From the NCBI GenBank assembly GCA_947504705.1, contig CANNIA010000016.1, positions 1-64,000 on the forward strand: 64,000 nt of DNA, read 5' to 3'. The translations under genes were made by a program, and so were the position numbers. Shown in pieces: positions 1-7,938 of this stretch. Each line of letters begins with the position of its first letter. Positions within the stretch are counted from its first letter, which is position 1. The notes under the pieces were generated by a model. That model was not told the origin of the DNA. It was given only the letters and a program-made list of their open reading frames with translations, and made no database searches. This DNA comes from Paracoccaceae bacterium (GTDB taxonomy: Bacteria > Pseudomonadota > Alphaproteobacteria > Rhodobacterales > Rhodobacteraceae).

Positions 1-148
1 CTTCAAGGCAAGCTCAGCTGCCGCATCCGCCGCAAAGAAAAAGAAGGAGACAACACACAGCTTGACCCCGGCATGAACCGAAATCCATAATCAGAGGTGG
101 CTCACTTCTCGGTGAAAAACCCGGCTCAGTTCTGGGTGAAAATCAACA
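1..148 (+). mobile_element. Right end of a probable IS21-family insertion sequence
   Basis: Two 20-bp direct repeats at 99-118 and 123-142 differ at two positions and both have the form GGCTCAsTTCTsGGTGAAAA. They sit just before a terminal CA at 147-148. Multiple terminal repeats and a CA end are typical of IS21-family elements. Immediately after this point the sequence becomes readable as the C-terminal part of a LacI regulator. I infer that the element inserted into that gene. The rest of the element lies outside the window, so the family call rests on the repeats and a short reading frame only. Confidence 0.45.
2..76 (+). CDS. C-terminal tail of a possible IstB-like transposition helper (partial)
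   Basis: An open frame enters from the left edge and ends at TGA 74-76. The 24 visible residues are Ala/Ser/Lys-rich and end in SLTPA. IstB ATPases of IS21 elements often have such low-complexity basic tails, and the position just inside the terminal repeats fits istB, the last gene of these elements. The stretch has no conserved domain, so the assignment depends on context. Confidence 0.3.
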   Translation, partial: FKASSAAASAAKKKKETTHSLTPA

Positions 149-149
149 G

Positions 150-341
150 TATCTGAAGAACGGCGATGGCGAGCCGATCTTTACCGCGACCCGATCCTCG
201 GTGCGCGATGCCGGACGGAGAGCGGCGGGGATGCTGATCGACCTGATCAATGACCCGAAGCCCGAGCCGCAGACCGAGCTTCTGGATGCGGTGCTTGTGG
301 TGGGCAATTCCACCGGACCGGCGCCAATTGGAAAAGGCTAA
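150..341 (+). pseudogene. LacI-family transcriptional regulator, C-terminal remnant
   Basis: The frame ending at TAA 339-341 reads through a typical LacI-family C-terminus: a TATRSSVRDAGRRAAGMLID segment followed by a late VVGNSTGPAP segment. These correspond to the last helix and final strand of the sugar-binding domain. The DNA-binding headpiece and most of the effector domain are missing because the frame meets the probable IS21 end at 148. The stop is 3 bases before the GH1 gene start, so this was probably the local repressor in an operon with the glucosidase. Without its helix-turn-helix it cannot repress. Confidence 0.7.
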
Positions 342-344
342 CCT

Positions 345-1688
345 ATGCTTCCGCGCCGCAGTGATTTCCCCGAAGGCTTTGTGTTTGGGGTGGCAACCTC
401 GGCCTATCAGATTGAGGGGCATGGGCAGGGTGGGGCTGGGCTGACCCAATGGGATACCTTTGCGGCAACCCCCGGCAACGTGGTGCGGGCGGAAAACGGG
501 GCGCGGGCATGCGACCACCTGAACCGCTGGCCCGAAGACCTGGACCTGATCCGCGACGGCGGGTTTGACGCCTATCGCTTTTCCACCTCTTGGGCGCGGG
601 TCATGCCCGAGGGGCGGGGGCAGGTGAATGCCGAGGGTCTGGATTTCTATGACCGGCTGCTCGACGGGATGCTGGAGCGAGGGCTCAAGCCTGCGCTGAC
701 GCTGTATCATTGGGAACTGCCGGTACCGTTGGCCGATCTCGGCGGCTGGCGCAACCGCGACATCGGCAACTGGTTCGCCGATTACACCGAGGTCGTCGCC
801 CGGCGGCTGGGGGATCGTCTGTGGTCGGTGGCGCCGATCAACGAGCCTTGGTGCGTGGCGTGGCTGTCGCATTTCATGGGGCTGCATGCGCCCGGCCTGC
901 GCGACATTCGAGCTGCGGCACGGGCGATGCATCATGTGCTTTACGCCCATGGCCGGGCCATTCAGGCGCTGCGGGCCCAAGGGGTGAAGAACCTTGGCGC
1001 GGTCTGCAATCTGGAATATCCGCACCCTGCGACCGACAGCCCTGCCGATGCCATCGCCGCCCGGCGCTATGACGCGATCTATAACCGGTTCTTCGTGTCG
1101 GGCCTCTTCAAGGGCGAATATCCCGCCGAAGTGCTGGAGGGGCTGGAGCCGCATTTGCCCAAGGGTTGGCAGGATGATTTTGGCGTGATCGGGCAGAAAC
1201 TCGATTGGCTGGGGCTGAACTACTACACCTGCAAACGCGTAGCAGCGGTGGACGAGCCTTGGCCTTCCTATGCCGAACCGGCTGGCCCCCTGCCCAAGAC
1301 CGAGATGGGCTGGGAAATCTATCCCGAGGGGCTTGCCCATTTCCTGCGGATGATACGGCAGGACTATACCGGCGACTTGCCGCTTTTTGTCACCGAAAAT
1401 GGCATGGCAGCGCCCGACCGGAAGCTGCCTAGTGGCGAAATAACCGATGCAGACCGGATCGACTATCTTGACCGTCACTTGCGGGTCTGCCGTCAGGCGA
1501 TTGCCGATGGTGTGCCGCTAAAGGGCTATTTCTCCTGGTCGCTATTGGACAATTACGAATGGTCGCTGGGCTATGACAAGCGCTTCGGCCTGGTGCATGT
1601 CGATTTTGAAACTCTGGAGCGGCGGCCCAAGGATAGCTGGCACCAACTGCGCGCGGCCCTGGCAGGAAACGGGCAGCTTACGCGCTGA
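345..1688 (+). CDS. GH1 family beta-glucosidase
   Basis: A 447-residue glycoside hydrolase family 1 enzyme, the usual single-domain (beta/alpha)8 length. It should release glucose from beta-glucosides with retention of configuration, in the cytoplasm since no signal peptide is visible. The N-terminal FPEGFVFGVATSAYQIEG segment is the GH1 N-terminal signature. The acid/base glutamate is Glu167 in INEPW, and the nucleophile is Glu351 in VTENG. The ATG at 345 follows the stop of the truncated lacI by 3 bases, with a GGAAAAGG stretch upstream as a possible ribosome site. With the repressor broken by an insertion, expression may now be constitutive or driven from the IS end. The physiological substrate cannot be read from sequence. 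Confidence 0.93.
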   Translation: MLPRRSDFPEGFVFGVATSAYQIEGHGQGGAGLTQWDTFAATPGNVVRAENGARACDHLNRWPEDLDLIRDGGFDAYRFSTSWARVMPEGRGQVNAEGLDFYDRLLDGMLERGLKPALTLYHWELPVPLADLGGWRNRDIGNWFADYTEVVARRLGDRLWSVAPINEPWCVAWLSHFMGLHAPGLRDIRAAARAMHHVLYAHGRAIQALRAQGVKNLGAVCNLEYPHPATDSPADAIAARRYDAIYNRFFVSGLFKGEYPAEVLEGLEPHLPKGWQDDFGVIGQKLDWLGLNYYTCKRVAAVDEPWPSYAEPAGPLPKTEMGWEIYPEGLAHFLRMIRQDYTGDLPLFVTENGMAAPDRKLPSGEITDADRIDYLDRHLRVCRQAIADGVPLKGYFSWSLLDNYEWSLGYDKRFGLVHVDFETLERRPKDSWHQLRAALAGNGQLTR

Positions 1689-1944
1689 CTTTACCATGGA
1701 CCGTCGAGATAGACGCAGTTCTGATCAAGGGCAAAGCGATCATACAGCCGTCGAGGCAGAAGAGGTTCGACGGCATTCCGAATCCCTCTGCCACTTGCCC
1801 CAGCAAGACCATTTTCCCGGGCCGGCCATGGCCGAACCTTTCCGTTGTTTTCGAGGGTTATGCAGGTAGGACTGAGCGCTGACCCAAAGACGGGGAGGGC
1901 TTCCGTCCAAATGGGCGGTCTGATCGCCTGCGGCTGGGAAGCCG

Positions 1945-2910
1945 TCAGCGGGCAAAGCCGCTGCTGCGCCTTTCCAAGATGCCATCGCCGTCGCGGATCA
2001 GAAAGATCGCGGCAACGTTCTGCGCTTCGGCCACTGCCCGGCCTTTTTCCGGACCCAGCACCAGCAAGGCCGAGGCCCAGGCATCGGCTATCATGCAAGA
2101 GGCGTGGCGCACGGTGACCGAGGCCACTGCATTGTCCACCGGCCAGCCGATGCGTCCGTCTATAGTATGGGCATAGGTCTTGCCCGCGCCTTCCACGAAG
2201 TGGCGGTAATCGCCTGAGGTGGCCAGCGCGCAATCAGACACTTCCAGCACGTCCCACGCCTCGCGTCGGTCCCGCATCGGGGCTTCCAGGGCCACGGTCC
2301 AGCGACCGTCCAGCCCCGGCTTGCGGCCACGTCCGCGCAACTCGCCGTCGATGTCAGCGAGATAGTCGGTGATGCCCTCAGCCTCCATTACCCGCGCCAA
2401 CTCGTCCACACCAAAGCCTTTGGCGATTCCAGAGAGGTCCAGATGGAAGTCGGCTGTCTTGCGTAGGGCGGGCGGGTCAAGCCGTGCCTCGAGCGCGCGG
2501 TATTGGCACAGCGGTTGGGCGGTTTCGGGAAGTGCGGCAATCTTTTGCGGGCCGAAGCCCCAGGCGTTGACCGCCCGGCCCAGCGTCATGTCGAAGGCAC
2601 CCTGCGTGGCGCGGCTGATCTTCAGCCCTTCGCACACCACTTGCGCCAGAGCGGTGGGAACCTGGACCCAGGTCTCCAGCGGCGCGCGGTTGAAGGCCGA
2701 CAGGGCTGAGTTCTGGTTCCAGGTGGACATGGTCTGATCGACATGATCGACGGCCCGGAACAAGGTCGCACCAAGGGCTTTCAAATCGACATCGCCTGCA
2801 GCAAAGGTGACGTGGAACTTGGTGCCCATAGTCCGCCCGGAAATCTTGTGCAGGCGTTTTTCTGCTGCAGGCAGCGGGCGCGGGGGGCGGCGTTTGAAGA
2901 AAGACAGCAT
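1945..2910 (-). CDS. apbE: ApbE-type FAD:protein FMN transferase
   Basis: 321 residues. ApbE transfers FMN from FAD to a Ser/Thr of a target protein through a phosphoester bond. Family marks are the early RTMGTKFHV segment, the DLSGIAKGFGVDEL metal/FAD-binding segment, and the late SCMIADAWASALLVLG segment (the aspartate there is a usual Mg ligand). The start lies 3 bases after the stop of the PepSY-reductase gene, so the two are co-transcribed. The likely substrate is the DUF2271 protein two genes upstream, which carries a flavinylation motif. Oddly, the N-terminus is basic and proline-rich (KRRPPRPLP) with no hydrophobic signal segment, whereas most ApbE proteins are exported. The 256 bases between this gene and the GH1 gene hold nothing I recognise. 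Confidence 0.9.
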   Translation of the reverse strand: MLSFFKRRPPRPLPAAEKRLHKISGRTMGTKFHVTFAAGDVDLKALGATLFRAVDHVDQTMSTWNQNSALSAFNRAPLETWVQVPTALAQVVCEGLKISRATQGAFDMTLGRAVNAWGFGPQKIAALPETAQPLCQYRALEARLDPPALRKTADFHLDLSGIAKGFGVDELARVMEAEGITDYLADIDGELRGRGRKPGLDGRWTVALEAPMRDRREAWDVLEVSDCALATSGDYRHFVEGAGKTYAHTIDGRIGWPVDNAVASVTVRHASCMIADAWASALLVLGPEKGRAVAEAQNVAAIFLIRDGDGILERRSSGFAR

Positions 2911-2913
2911 GGT

Positions 2914-5151
2914 TTAAAAGATGTCCTCAAGATAGCGGCCACGGTGTTTTAGCGCTGTCACGGTCTGGCCAAGGGGTGTCAGAATACGCTCGAACTCTTC
3001 CCGCACGGCCCGTGCCATGGCGTCCCCGCCGCACACCATGATGCTGGCCCCCTGCTGCAGCAAGGCTGACAGGCGCGGTGCTTCTGATGCCACACGGTCT
3101 TGCACATAGGCAGCGTCGCGCACCCGACTGAATGCCGTCACGAGGCGCGACAGGTCTTTCGAAGCGAGGCTTTCGTCCAATTGCTTCGCGTAATGGAAAC
3201 CCGAACCCGGGGAACGGCCGCCCCAGAACAGATGAAATGGCCGCTTCCTGCGGTTTTCACGGATAAGGCCAATGAACGGCGCAATGCCGGTGCCAGCCGA
3301 AACCATGATCACCGGGCGCCTGCCGGATGGTAGCGAGAATTCGGGGTTCGGGCGGGCAAAGGCCTGCACGACCCCACCGATTTCAAGATCACAAAGATAG
3401 GTCGAACATTCGCCGCCTGTCTGTTTGCGCACGCAAATCTCGACCGAGTCGTCCGAGCTGGCCGAAGCGACCGAATAGAAACGGGGCACCTTGCCCAAAG
3501 GCGGCAGCACGCCCAGAAGGTCGGTCGGGGTGTAGCGTTGTGCCCCGGTAAGGAGCATCATCATCTGCCGCCAAAGGGTGCGACGATGCGCTTGCAGGTC
3601 ACGAAAGCGCAGCACCACAGTGGGGGTCTGGGTTTCAGTTCCGAAGACTTCCTTGTCGATCAGTTGCAAGGATCGCGTGGCAGGGACCTCGACCTCGTGT
3701 GTCAATGTCAGGGGCAGTCCCAACGCATCGCCCAAAGCAATACCCCAACTGGCAAAGGCCTGTGCAGACTGGCGGTTGATGAAGCTGGGCGGCAAGAGTT
3801 GCGGCCAGCCGCGATCTTCCAGCGTGGCGTCGATGTCCTTGGCGAACTGGCAATATTGCGCAAAGGCCCGGTCGCCAAATCCCACGACAGCCGAGGACCA
3901 TTTCGGCAGGTCGGTGCTTTCGCGCAGTGATTTCAGAAAGCCGACGGCTGCATCAGGCGCATGGCCATTGCCATAGGTGGCGGCCAGAAACAGAACCTGC
4001 TTGGCGCTGTCATAACGGTTGCGAAAGCTGTCCATCACGGCCAGATGCACGGATTTTCCCGCCGCCGTCAGGGACTGATGCAACACGCGGGCAAAGCCCC
4101 AAGTGCTGCCGCCTTCCGAGGCGACAAGAATGACGATCTCGGCGGAATGGGCCGGGGCGTTCTGTGGCACATTGGCGCGCGACTTGCCGCGTCGGCGGGC
4201 CCAGACCGCAAGGCCCAGACCAGCGATCACCGGCGACAAAAGTGCGGCCAGTCCGAGCAGGGTGCCAAGCCAGGCCATGCCTTCACCGGTGTGCAGGGCG
4301 TAAAGCCAGGCGTAGACCCGTTCGGACGCGGTGGCGGGCACCACCTCCAACACATCGCCGTTGAACTGATCAACCATAGTCAGCCCGGCATCGGTTTTCA
4401 GGGTGAAGATGTCCGTGGGGTCATCGGGATAGGGGAATTGCAGGTTGCGCAAGTCCGACAGAGGGACGGCGGCAAGGCCCTGCAGTCTGGCCGGACTGAC
4501 AGAGGGGCCAGTGTAATCTGCGCTGGCCGGATAGGCGGCCGATTGCGCGGCAACAACGGGGAGGATTTCGAACTCGGTCAGCACGACATAACTGCCGGTG
4601 ATAGCCGACAACAGGAACGGCAAAAGCGCCAGACGCGATAGGGTCGTATGGATGCGCCCTGCAGCATCGCCTTTGGCGCGGTCGAAGATGCGGGTAATCC
4701 CGCCCATACGGGAAATCAGCAGCAGTACCCCAAAGATCGAGACCAGCGCCATCAAGGCAGCACCGATCCCGGCGATGATCCGCCCGGTCTGGCCAAGGAA
4801 GAACGATCTGTGGAAGGTCTTTACCGCCTCATAAAGCCAGCCCTGCCCGGTTTCGGCGCTGATGATCTTGCCGGTGGCCGGGTCAACATTGGCCTTCTGC
4901 TGGGCACCACTGGCGTCGGCGTAGTCCACCTCGACCCGCCCCGAGGGCATCCGGTGGATCGCTTGCACATTGGTCAACTCAGCCGCTACGCGCCCGGCCA
5001 GATCGGCCACGGTCATGCCGCCGACGGGCTGCACCTCGACCGAGAAGGCGTCCTTGACCGGATAGGCCGACAGGATTGCCCCAGAAAGCGCAAGCGCCAC
5101 CACCAGCACCAGCGAGACAAGTCCAAGGGCGGAATGGATGCTGCGCCACAT
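2914..5151 (-). CDS. PepSY-membrane / flavodoxin / FNR fusion reductase
   Basis: 745 residues joining a PepSY-associated membrane module to a cytochrome-P450-reductase-like module. There are membrane segments near residues 8-28, 125-150, 175-195 and 290-315, with the PepSY-like soluble part between the first two. A flavodoxin-like FMN domain follows (about 340-480). The FAD/NAD(P)H part has RFYSVAS (FAD), GGECSTYL, and VSAGTGIAPFIG (nucleotide). The protein ends in an aromatic residue, as FNR proteins often do. The likely role is to take electrons from cytoplasmic NAD(P)H via FAD and FMN across the inner membrane to a periplasmic acceptor. The neighbours are a secreted DUF2271 protein 11 bases upstream and apbE 3 bases downstream, which points to a flavin-based extracytoplasmic redox chain. 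The final acceptor is unknown. Confidence 0.85.
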   Translation of the reverse strand: MWRSIHSALGLVSLVLVVALALSGAILSAYPVKDAFSVEVQPVGGMTVADLAGRVAAELTNVQAIHRMPSGRVEVDYADASGAQQKANVDPATGKIISAETGQGWLYEAVKTFHRSFFLGQTGRIIAGIGAALMALVSIFGVLLLISRMGGITRIFDRAKGDAAGRIHTTLSRLALLPFLLSAITGSYVVLTEFEILPVVAAQSAAYPASADYTGPSVSPARLQGLAAVPLSDLRNLQFPYPDDPTDIFTLKTDAGLTMVDQFNGDVLEVVPATASERVYAWLYALHTGEGMAWLGTLLGLAALLSPVIAGLGLAVWARRRGKSRANVPQNAPAHSAEIVILVASEGGSTWGFARVLHQSLTAAGKSVHLAVMDSFRNRYDSAKQVLFLAATYGNGHAPDAAVGFLKSLRESTDLPKWSSAVVGFGDRAFAQYCQFAKDIDATLEDRGWPQLLPPSFINRQSAQAFASWGIALGDALGLPLTLTHEVEVPATRSLQLIDKEVFGTETQTPTVVLRFRDLQAHRRTLWRQMMMLLTGAQRYTPTDLLGVLPPLGKVPRFYSVASASSDDSVEICVRKQTGGECSTYLCDLEIGGVVQAFARPNPEFSLPSGRRPVIMVSAGTGIAPFIGLIRENRRKRPFHLFWGGRSPGSGFHYAKQLDESLASKDLSRLVTAFSRVRDAAYVQDRVASEAPRLSALLQQGASIMVCGGDAMARAVREEFERILTPLGQTVTALKHRGRYLEDIF

Positions 5152-5162
5152 GGCAGGGACTT

Positions 5163-5633
5163 TCAGTAGCTGACGGTCAGCGTGCTCAGGTATCTCGTGC
5201 CGTTGACGGCCACGCCGTTATGGGCGTCGTCCAGCGGCGTCGCGGCTTCGTCAGCGACGTAATACTGGCTTTCAACAGCTGACTCGATCCGCAGGGTGAA
5301 GCCCGCGTTCAACAGCTTGTCAGGCACCTCGACTGTAAAGTTGGCATGCCCGCCCGCCCCCATGCTTGCGCCCGTGGTGCCATCGACGTTGCCACGGTTG
5401 CGCATGAACATCCGGTACCAGCGGTCAAGATGTTCAAAGTAGCGGCCGTTGGACCCGGCGGCATAAAGCGTTGAGGCATAAAGGCCCTTTTCGTCTACGA
5501 CGTAGGCGACAAGGAAGGCAGGGTTGCCACTGTAGTCGGCCATTGTCAGGTCGATAGTCACCGGGCGGGCATTCGCCTCGGCCCCGAAGAGCAGGCCAAG
5601 GGCCAGGGTATTGGCAAGAACGATGGATTTCAT
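5163..5633 (-). CDS. Secreted DUF2271 protein with a flavinylation motif
   Basis: 156 residues with a signal peptide (cleavage likely after AEANA, about residue 22). The mature protein matches the DUF2271 type in length and in its AYVVDEKGLY and YLSTLTVSY segments. Residues 84-90 read DGTTGAS, which fits the D-x-x-[ST]-G-A-[ST] sequence modified by ApbE in NqrC and RnfG. Ser90 is the predicted FMN attachment site. It is the first gene of the three-gene minus-strand group with the reductase and apbE, and is probably the periplasmic electron carrier or a subunit of a terminal reductase. It is divergent from a two-component system that may control it. The DUF assignment is from memory of the family, and flavinylation is inferred. 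Confidence 0.75.
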   Translation of the reverse strand: MKSIVLANTLALGLLFGAEANARPVTIDLTMADYSGNPAFLVAYVVDEKGLYASTLYAAGSNGRYFEHLDRWYRMFMRNRGNVDGTTGASMGAGGHANFTVEVPDKLLNAGFTLRIESAVESQYYVADEAATPLDDAHNGVAVNGTRYLSTLTVSY

Positions 5634-5788
5634 GTGTGCCTCTGATGCTGATTGTCGCGGGCCAAGGGATATCCTTGCAATCCGGTGGTCCGACTGTTTC
5701 TATCGCCTTGCTACCTGACAAAGCTGACACGGGCCTGAACGCGCCGGCTTTTTCCTTGGGTCAGGTCGCGGATCAAGGACTGGCCCGT

Positions 5789-6454
5789 TTGCGTGTGCTT
5801 TTGGTCGAAAATGACAAGATGATCGGATCGGCGGTGCGGGACCATGTCTCGTCCAGCGGGCACGCCGTGGATTGGGCAGAAGACCTGCGCACGGCCCGTG
5901 ATCTGCAGGCAGTGGCCAGTTATGAGTTGGTGCTTTTGGATCTGGGCCTGCCGGATGGCTCCGGCCTTGATCTTCTGCGCGAGATGCGGCGGCGTGGCGA
6001 TGCGGCGGCGGTGCTGATCCTGTCGGCGCGCGACCAGATTGCCAGCCGGATCGAGGGACTCAACGCGGGCGCGGATGATTATCTAACCAAACCCTTCGAC
6101 CTTGCCGAATTGCGCGCCCGCGTCTCGGCGGTGTCACGTCGCTATCTTAGCCAACCCAGCCCGGAACGGCGGATCGGCCCCCTGGGCATCGACAGCGCCA
6201 ACCGCAAGGTGACCCGAGATGGCGAGACATTAGCCCTGTCAGCGCGGGAGTGGGCAGTGCTGGAGCGGCTTGCCCGCAGCCCCGGTGCAATCGTGGCGAA
6301 ATCGGAAATCGAGGACGCGCTTTACGCCTTTGGTGCCGAGGTCGAAAGCAATACGGTGGAAGTCTATGTGCTGCGGCTTCGCAAAAAGATCGGGCGCGAG
6401 ATGATCGCAACTGTGCGTGGGATGGGCTATCAACTGGTTGGGAACGGAGGCTGA
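5789..6454 (+). CDS. OmpR-family response regulator
   Basis: 221 residues from a TTG at 5789: receiver domain (1-115) with acidic residues Glu7 and Asp9, phosphoacceptor Asp51 and Lys of TKPF, then a winged-helix DNA-binding domain (about 125-218). I chose the TTG because it puts the phosphorylated Asp at 51, as in OmpR/PhoB proteins, has AAGGA 9 bases upstream, and leaves 155 bases for a divergent promoter. An ATG at 5636 in the same frame would add 51 unrelated residues and almost touch the DUF2271 start. The kinase gene follows after 1 base. The regulator probably controls the divergent flavin redox genes. Confidence 0.9.
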   Translation: MRVLLVENDKMIGSAVRDHVSSSGHAVDWAEDLRTARDLQAVASYELVLLDLGLPDGSGLDLLREMRRRGDAAAVLILSARDQIASRIEGLNAGADDYLTKPFDLAELRARVSAVSRRYLSQPSPERRIGPLGIDSANRKVTRDGETLALSAREWAVLERLARSPGAIVAKSEIEDALYAFGAEVESNTVEVYVLRLRKKIGREMIATVRGMGYQLVGNGG

Positions 6455-6455
6455 C

Positions 6456-7817
6456 ATGTCGATCACGCTGCGGCTGGTGTTAAGCCTTTCGGCGCTGATG
6501 GCCCTGTTCTGGGCGACCACTGCCGTGCTGACGCGGAACGTTTTCATTGATGAAATCGACGAAATCATCACCCAGAACATGGCGATCTCGGCGCGGCATC
6601 TTATGCCTTTGGTGCTGCAATTGGGAGGCAGCAAGCCTGAGGCTGAAGATGCCGAGTTTGAATCGGGCGAAGTGACGGAATTTCCGCAGTTCGGCGACGA
6701 CGAAGGCCAGCCAGATTCCGGGGTCGAGGGCTTTCTGGCCTTTGAAGTTCGCAACTCTGCAGGTCAGGTGGTGATGCGGTCCGAAGATGCCGCTGCCTTC
6801 GGTCTGCAAAGGGCGCCAAAGCCCGGTTTTGTGCATTGGCGGGACACCTTGGCCTTCACACTCGTCGACCGCGACACGGGCATGTCGCTGACGGTGCTGG
6901 AGCCCGGGGAGCACCGTGACGAGGCGATTGCCGAGGCGACGCACGCACTGTTGATGCCGCTTCTTTTTCTAATCCCGCTTATCGCATTGGCGATATGGAT
7001 CATCGCCCGCATTTCACTCGCCCCTGTCAAAGGGCTGAGCCGACAGATTGCTGCTCGCGGCGGCCACGATCTTTCGCCCATCGAAATGGAAGGCCAACCA
7101 AGGGAATTGCGCACGATCAGCGGGGCGCTGGACCGTTTGCTTGACCGCCTGCGCGCAGCACTGGATGCCGAGCGTGTTCTGGCGGCCAACTCCGCGCATG
7201 AATTGCGGACCCCACTGGCCGGGGCCTTGATACAGGCGCAGCAATTGAAAGCCGAACTGGGCGAGGGGCCGGCTGCCGAGCGGTTGGGCAAGGTTGAAAC
7301 CGCGCTGAAGCATCTGGTGGATTTCACCGAAAAGCTGTTGCAGCTTAGCCGCGCCGAGGCGGGGCTTGGGATACAGGGCGAACGGCAGAACCTGTCGCCC
7401 GTGCTGGCGGCAGTCGAAGGTGAATTTACCAGCCGGGCGATCAATCCGCTGCAGATTGAAACCGACAATCGGCTTGGGCAGGATCTGATGGTCGCAATGG
7501 ATGCCGATGCCTTCGCCATCTGCCTTCGCAATCTTCTGGAAAATGCGGGATTGCATGGCGCAGCCCATCGCCCGGTGCGGGTGGTCATCGGCAAGGACTG
7601 GACGGTAAGCGTCATCAACGAGGGCACGCCGGTTGCGTCCGCAGCCTTGTCGCAACTGACCGAACGCTATTTCCGTGGCGAGACCACCGCGCATGGCTCT
7701 GGCCTTGGTCTGGCGATCGTCGACCGGATCATGCGCCAAAGCGGGGGTGCATTGATCTTGGCCTCGCCAGCGATCGGACTGGACGTAGGGTTTGAAGCCA
7801 GACTGGTGCTTCCGTAG
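6456..7817 (+). CDS. Two-component sensor histidine kinase
   Basis: 453 residues from ATG 6456, with a GGAGG-like site just upstream and the preceding gene's stop 1 base away. Layout: membrane helix (about 7-27), an acidic periplasmic sensor region, second helix (about 165-190), HAMP-like linker, HisKA with His248 in ANSAHELRTPL, and an ATPase domain with NLLENA (N box) and HGSGLGLAIV (G2 box). It is of the QseC/PmrB general type. The periplasmic part contains a run of Glu/Asp residues (about 60-90) that could bind metal cations; this is inference. Its partner is the upstream regulator. Confidence 0.9.
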   Translation: MSITLRLVLSLSALMALFWATTAVLTRNVFIDEIDEIITQNMAISARHLMPLVLQLGGSKPEAEDAEFESGEVTEFPQFGDDEGQPDSGVEGFLAFEVRNSAGQVVMRSEDAAAFGLQRAPKPGFVHWRDTLAFTLVDRDTGMSLTVLEPGEHRDEAIAEATHALLMPLLFLIPLIALAIWIIARISLAPVKGLSRQIAARGGHDLSPIEMEGQPRELRTISGALDRLLDRLRAALDAERVLAANSAHELRTPLAGALIQAQQLKAELGEGPAAERLGKVETALKHLVDFTEKLLQLSRAEAGLGIQGERQNLSPVLAAVEGEFTSRAINPLQIETDNRLGQDLMVAMDADAFAICLRNLLENAGLHGAAHRPVRVVIGKDWTVSVINEGTPVASAALSQLTERYFRGETTAHGSGLGLAIVDRIMRQSGGALILASPAIGLDVGFEARLVLP

Positions 7818-7886
7818 GGTCGGACAGACAAATCCGCCAGCCGGCTGCCTGCGGGCTGAACCTGTCGAGCTTGATGCTGCGCACAA

Positions 7887-7931
7887 TCCCCTCTGGCCTG
7901 CTGTGACGGAGCGCAGTTGTGACAGAGGGGA
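7887..7931. terminator. Hairpin between convergent genes
   Basis: A 9-bp perfect inverted repeat, TCCCCTCTG at 7887-7895 and CAGAGGGGA at 7923-7931, lies in the 121-base gap between the converging kinase and flavoprotein genes. The position suggests a two-way terminator. The loop is long (27 bases) and there is no clear T-run, so confidence is moderate. Confidence 0.4.
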
Positions 7932-7938
7932 CTGAGGG

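Noticed and set aside
126-1478. 450-codon open frame on the minus strand opposite the GH1 gene
   Set aside because: It is a shadow frame of a high-GC gene: residue content is Arg/Pro/His-rich, there is no domain, and the plus strand encodes an unmistakable GH1 enzyme.
5636-5788. Extended N-terminus for the OmpR-type regulator
   Set aside because: It adds 51 non-family residues, uses up the divergent promoter region and shifts the phosphoacceptor away from its normal position.
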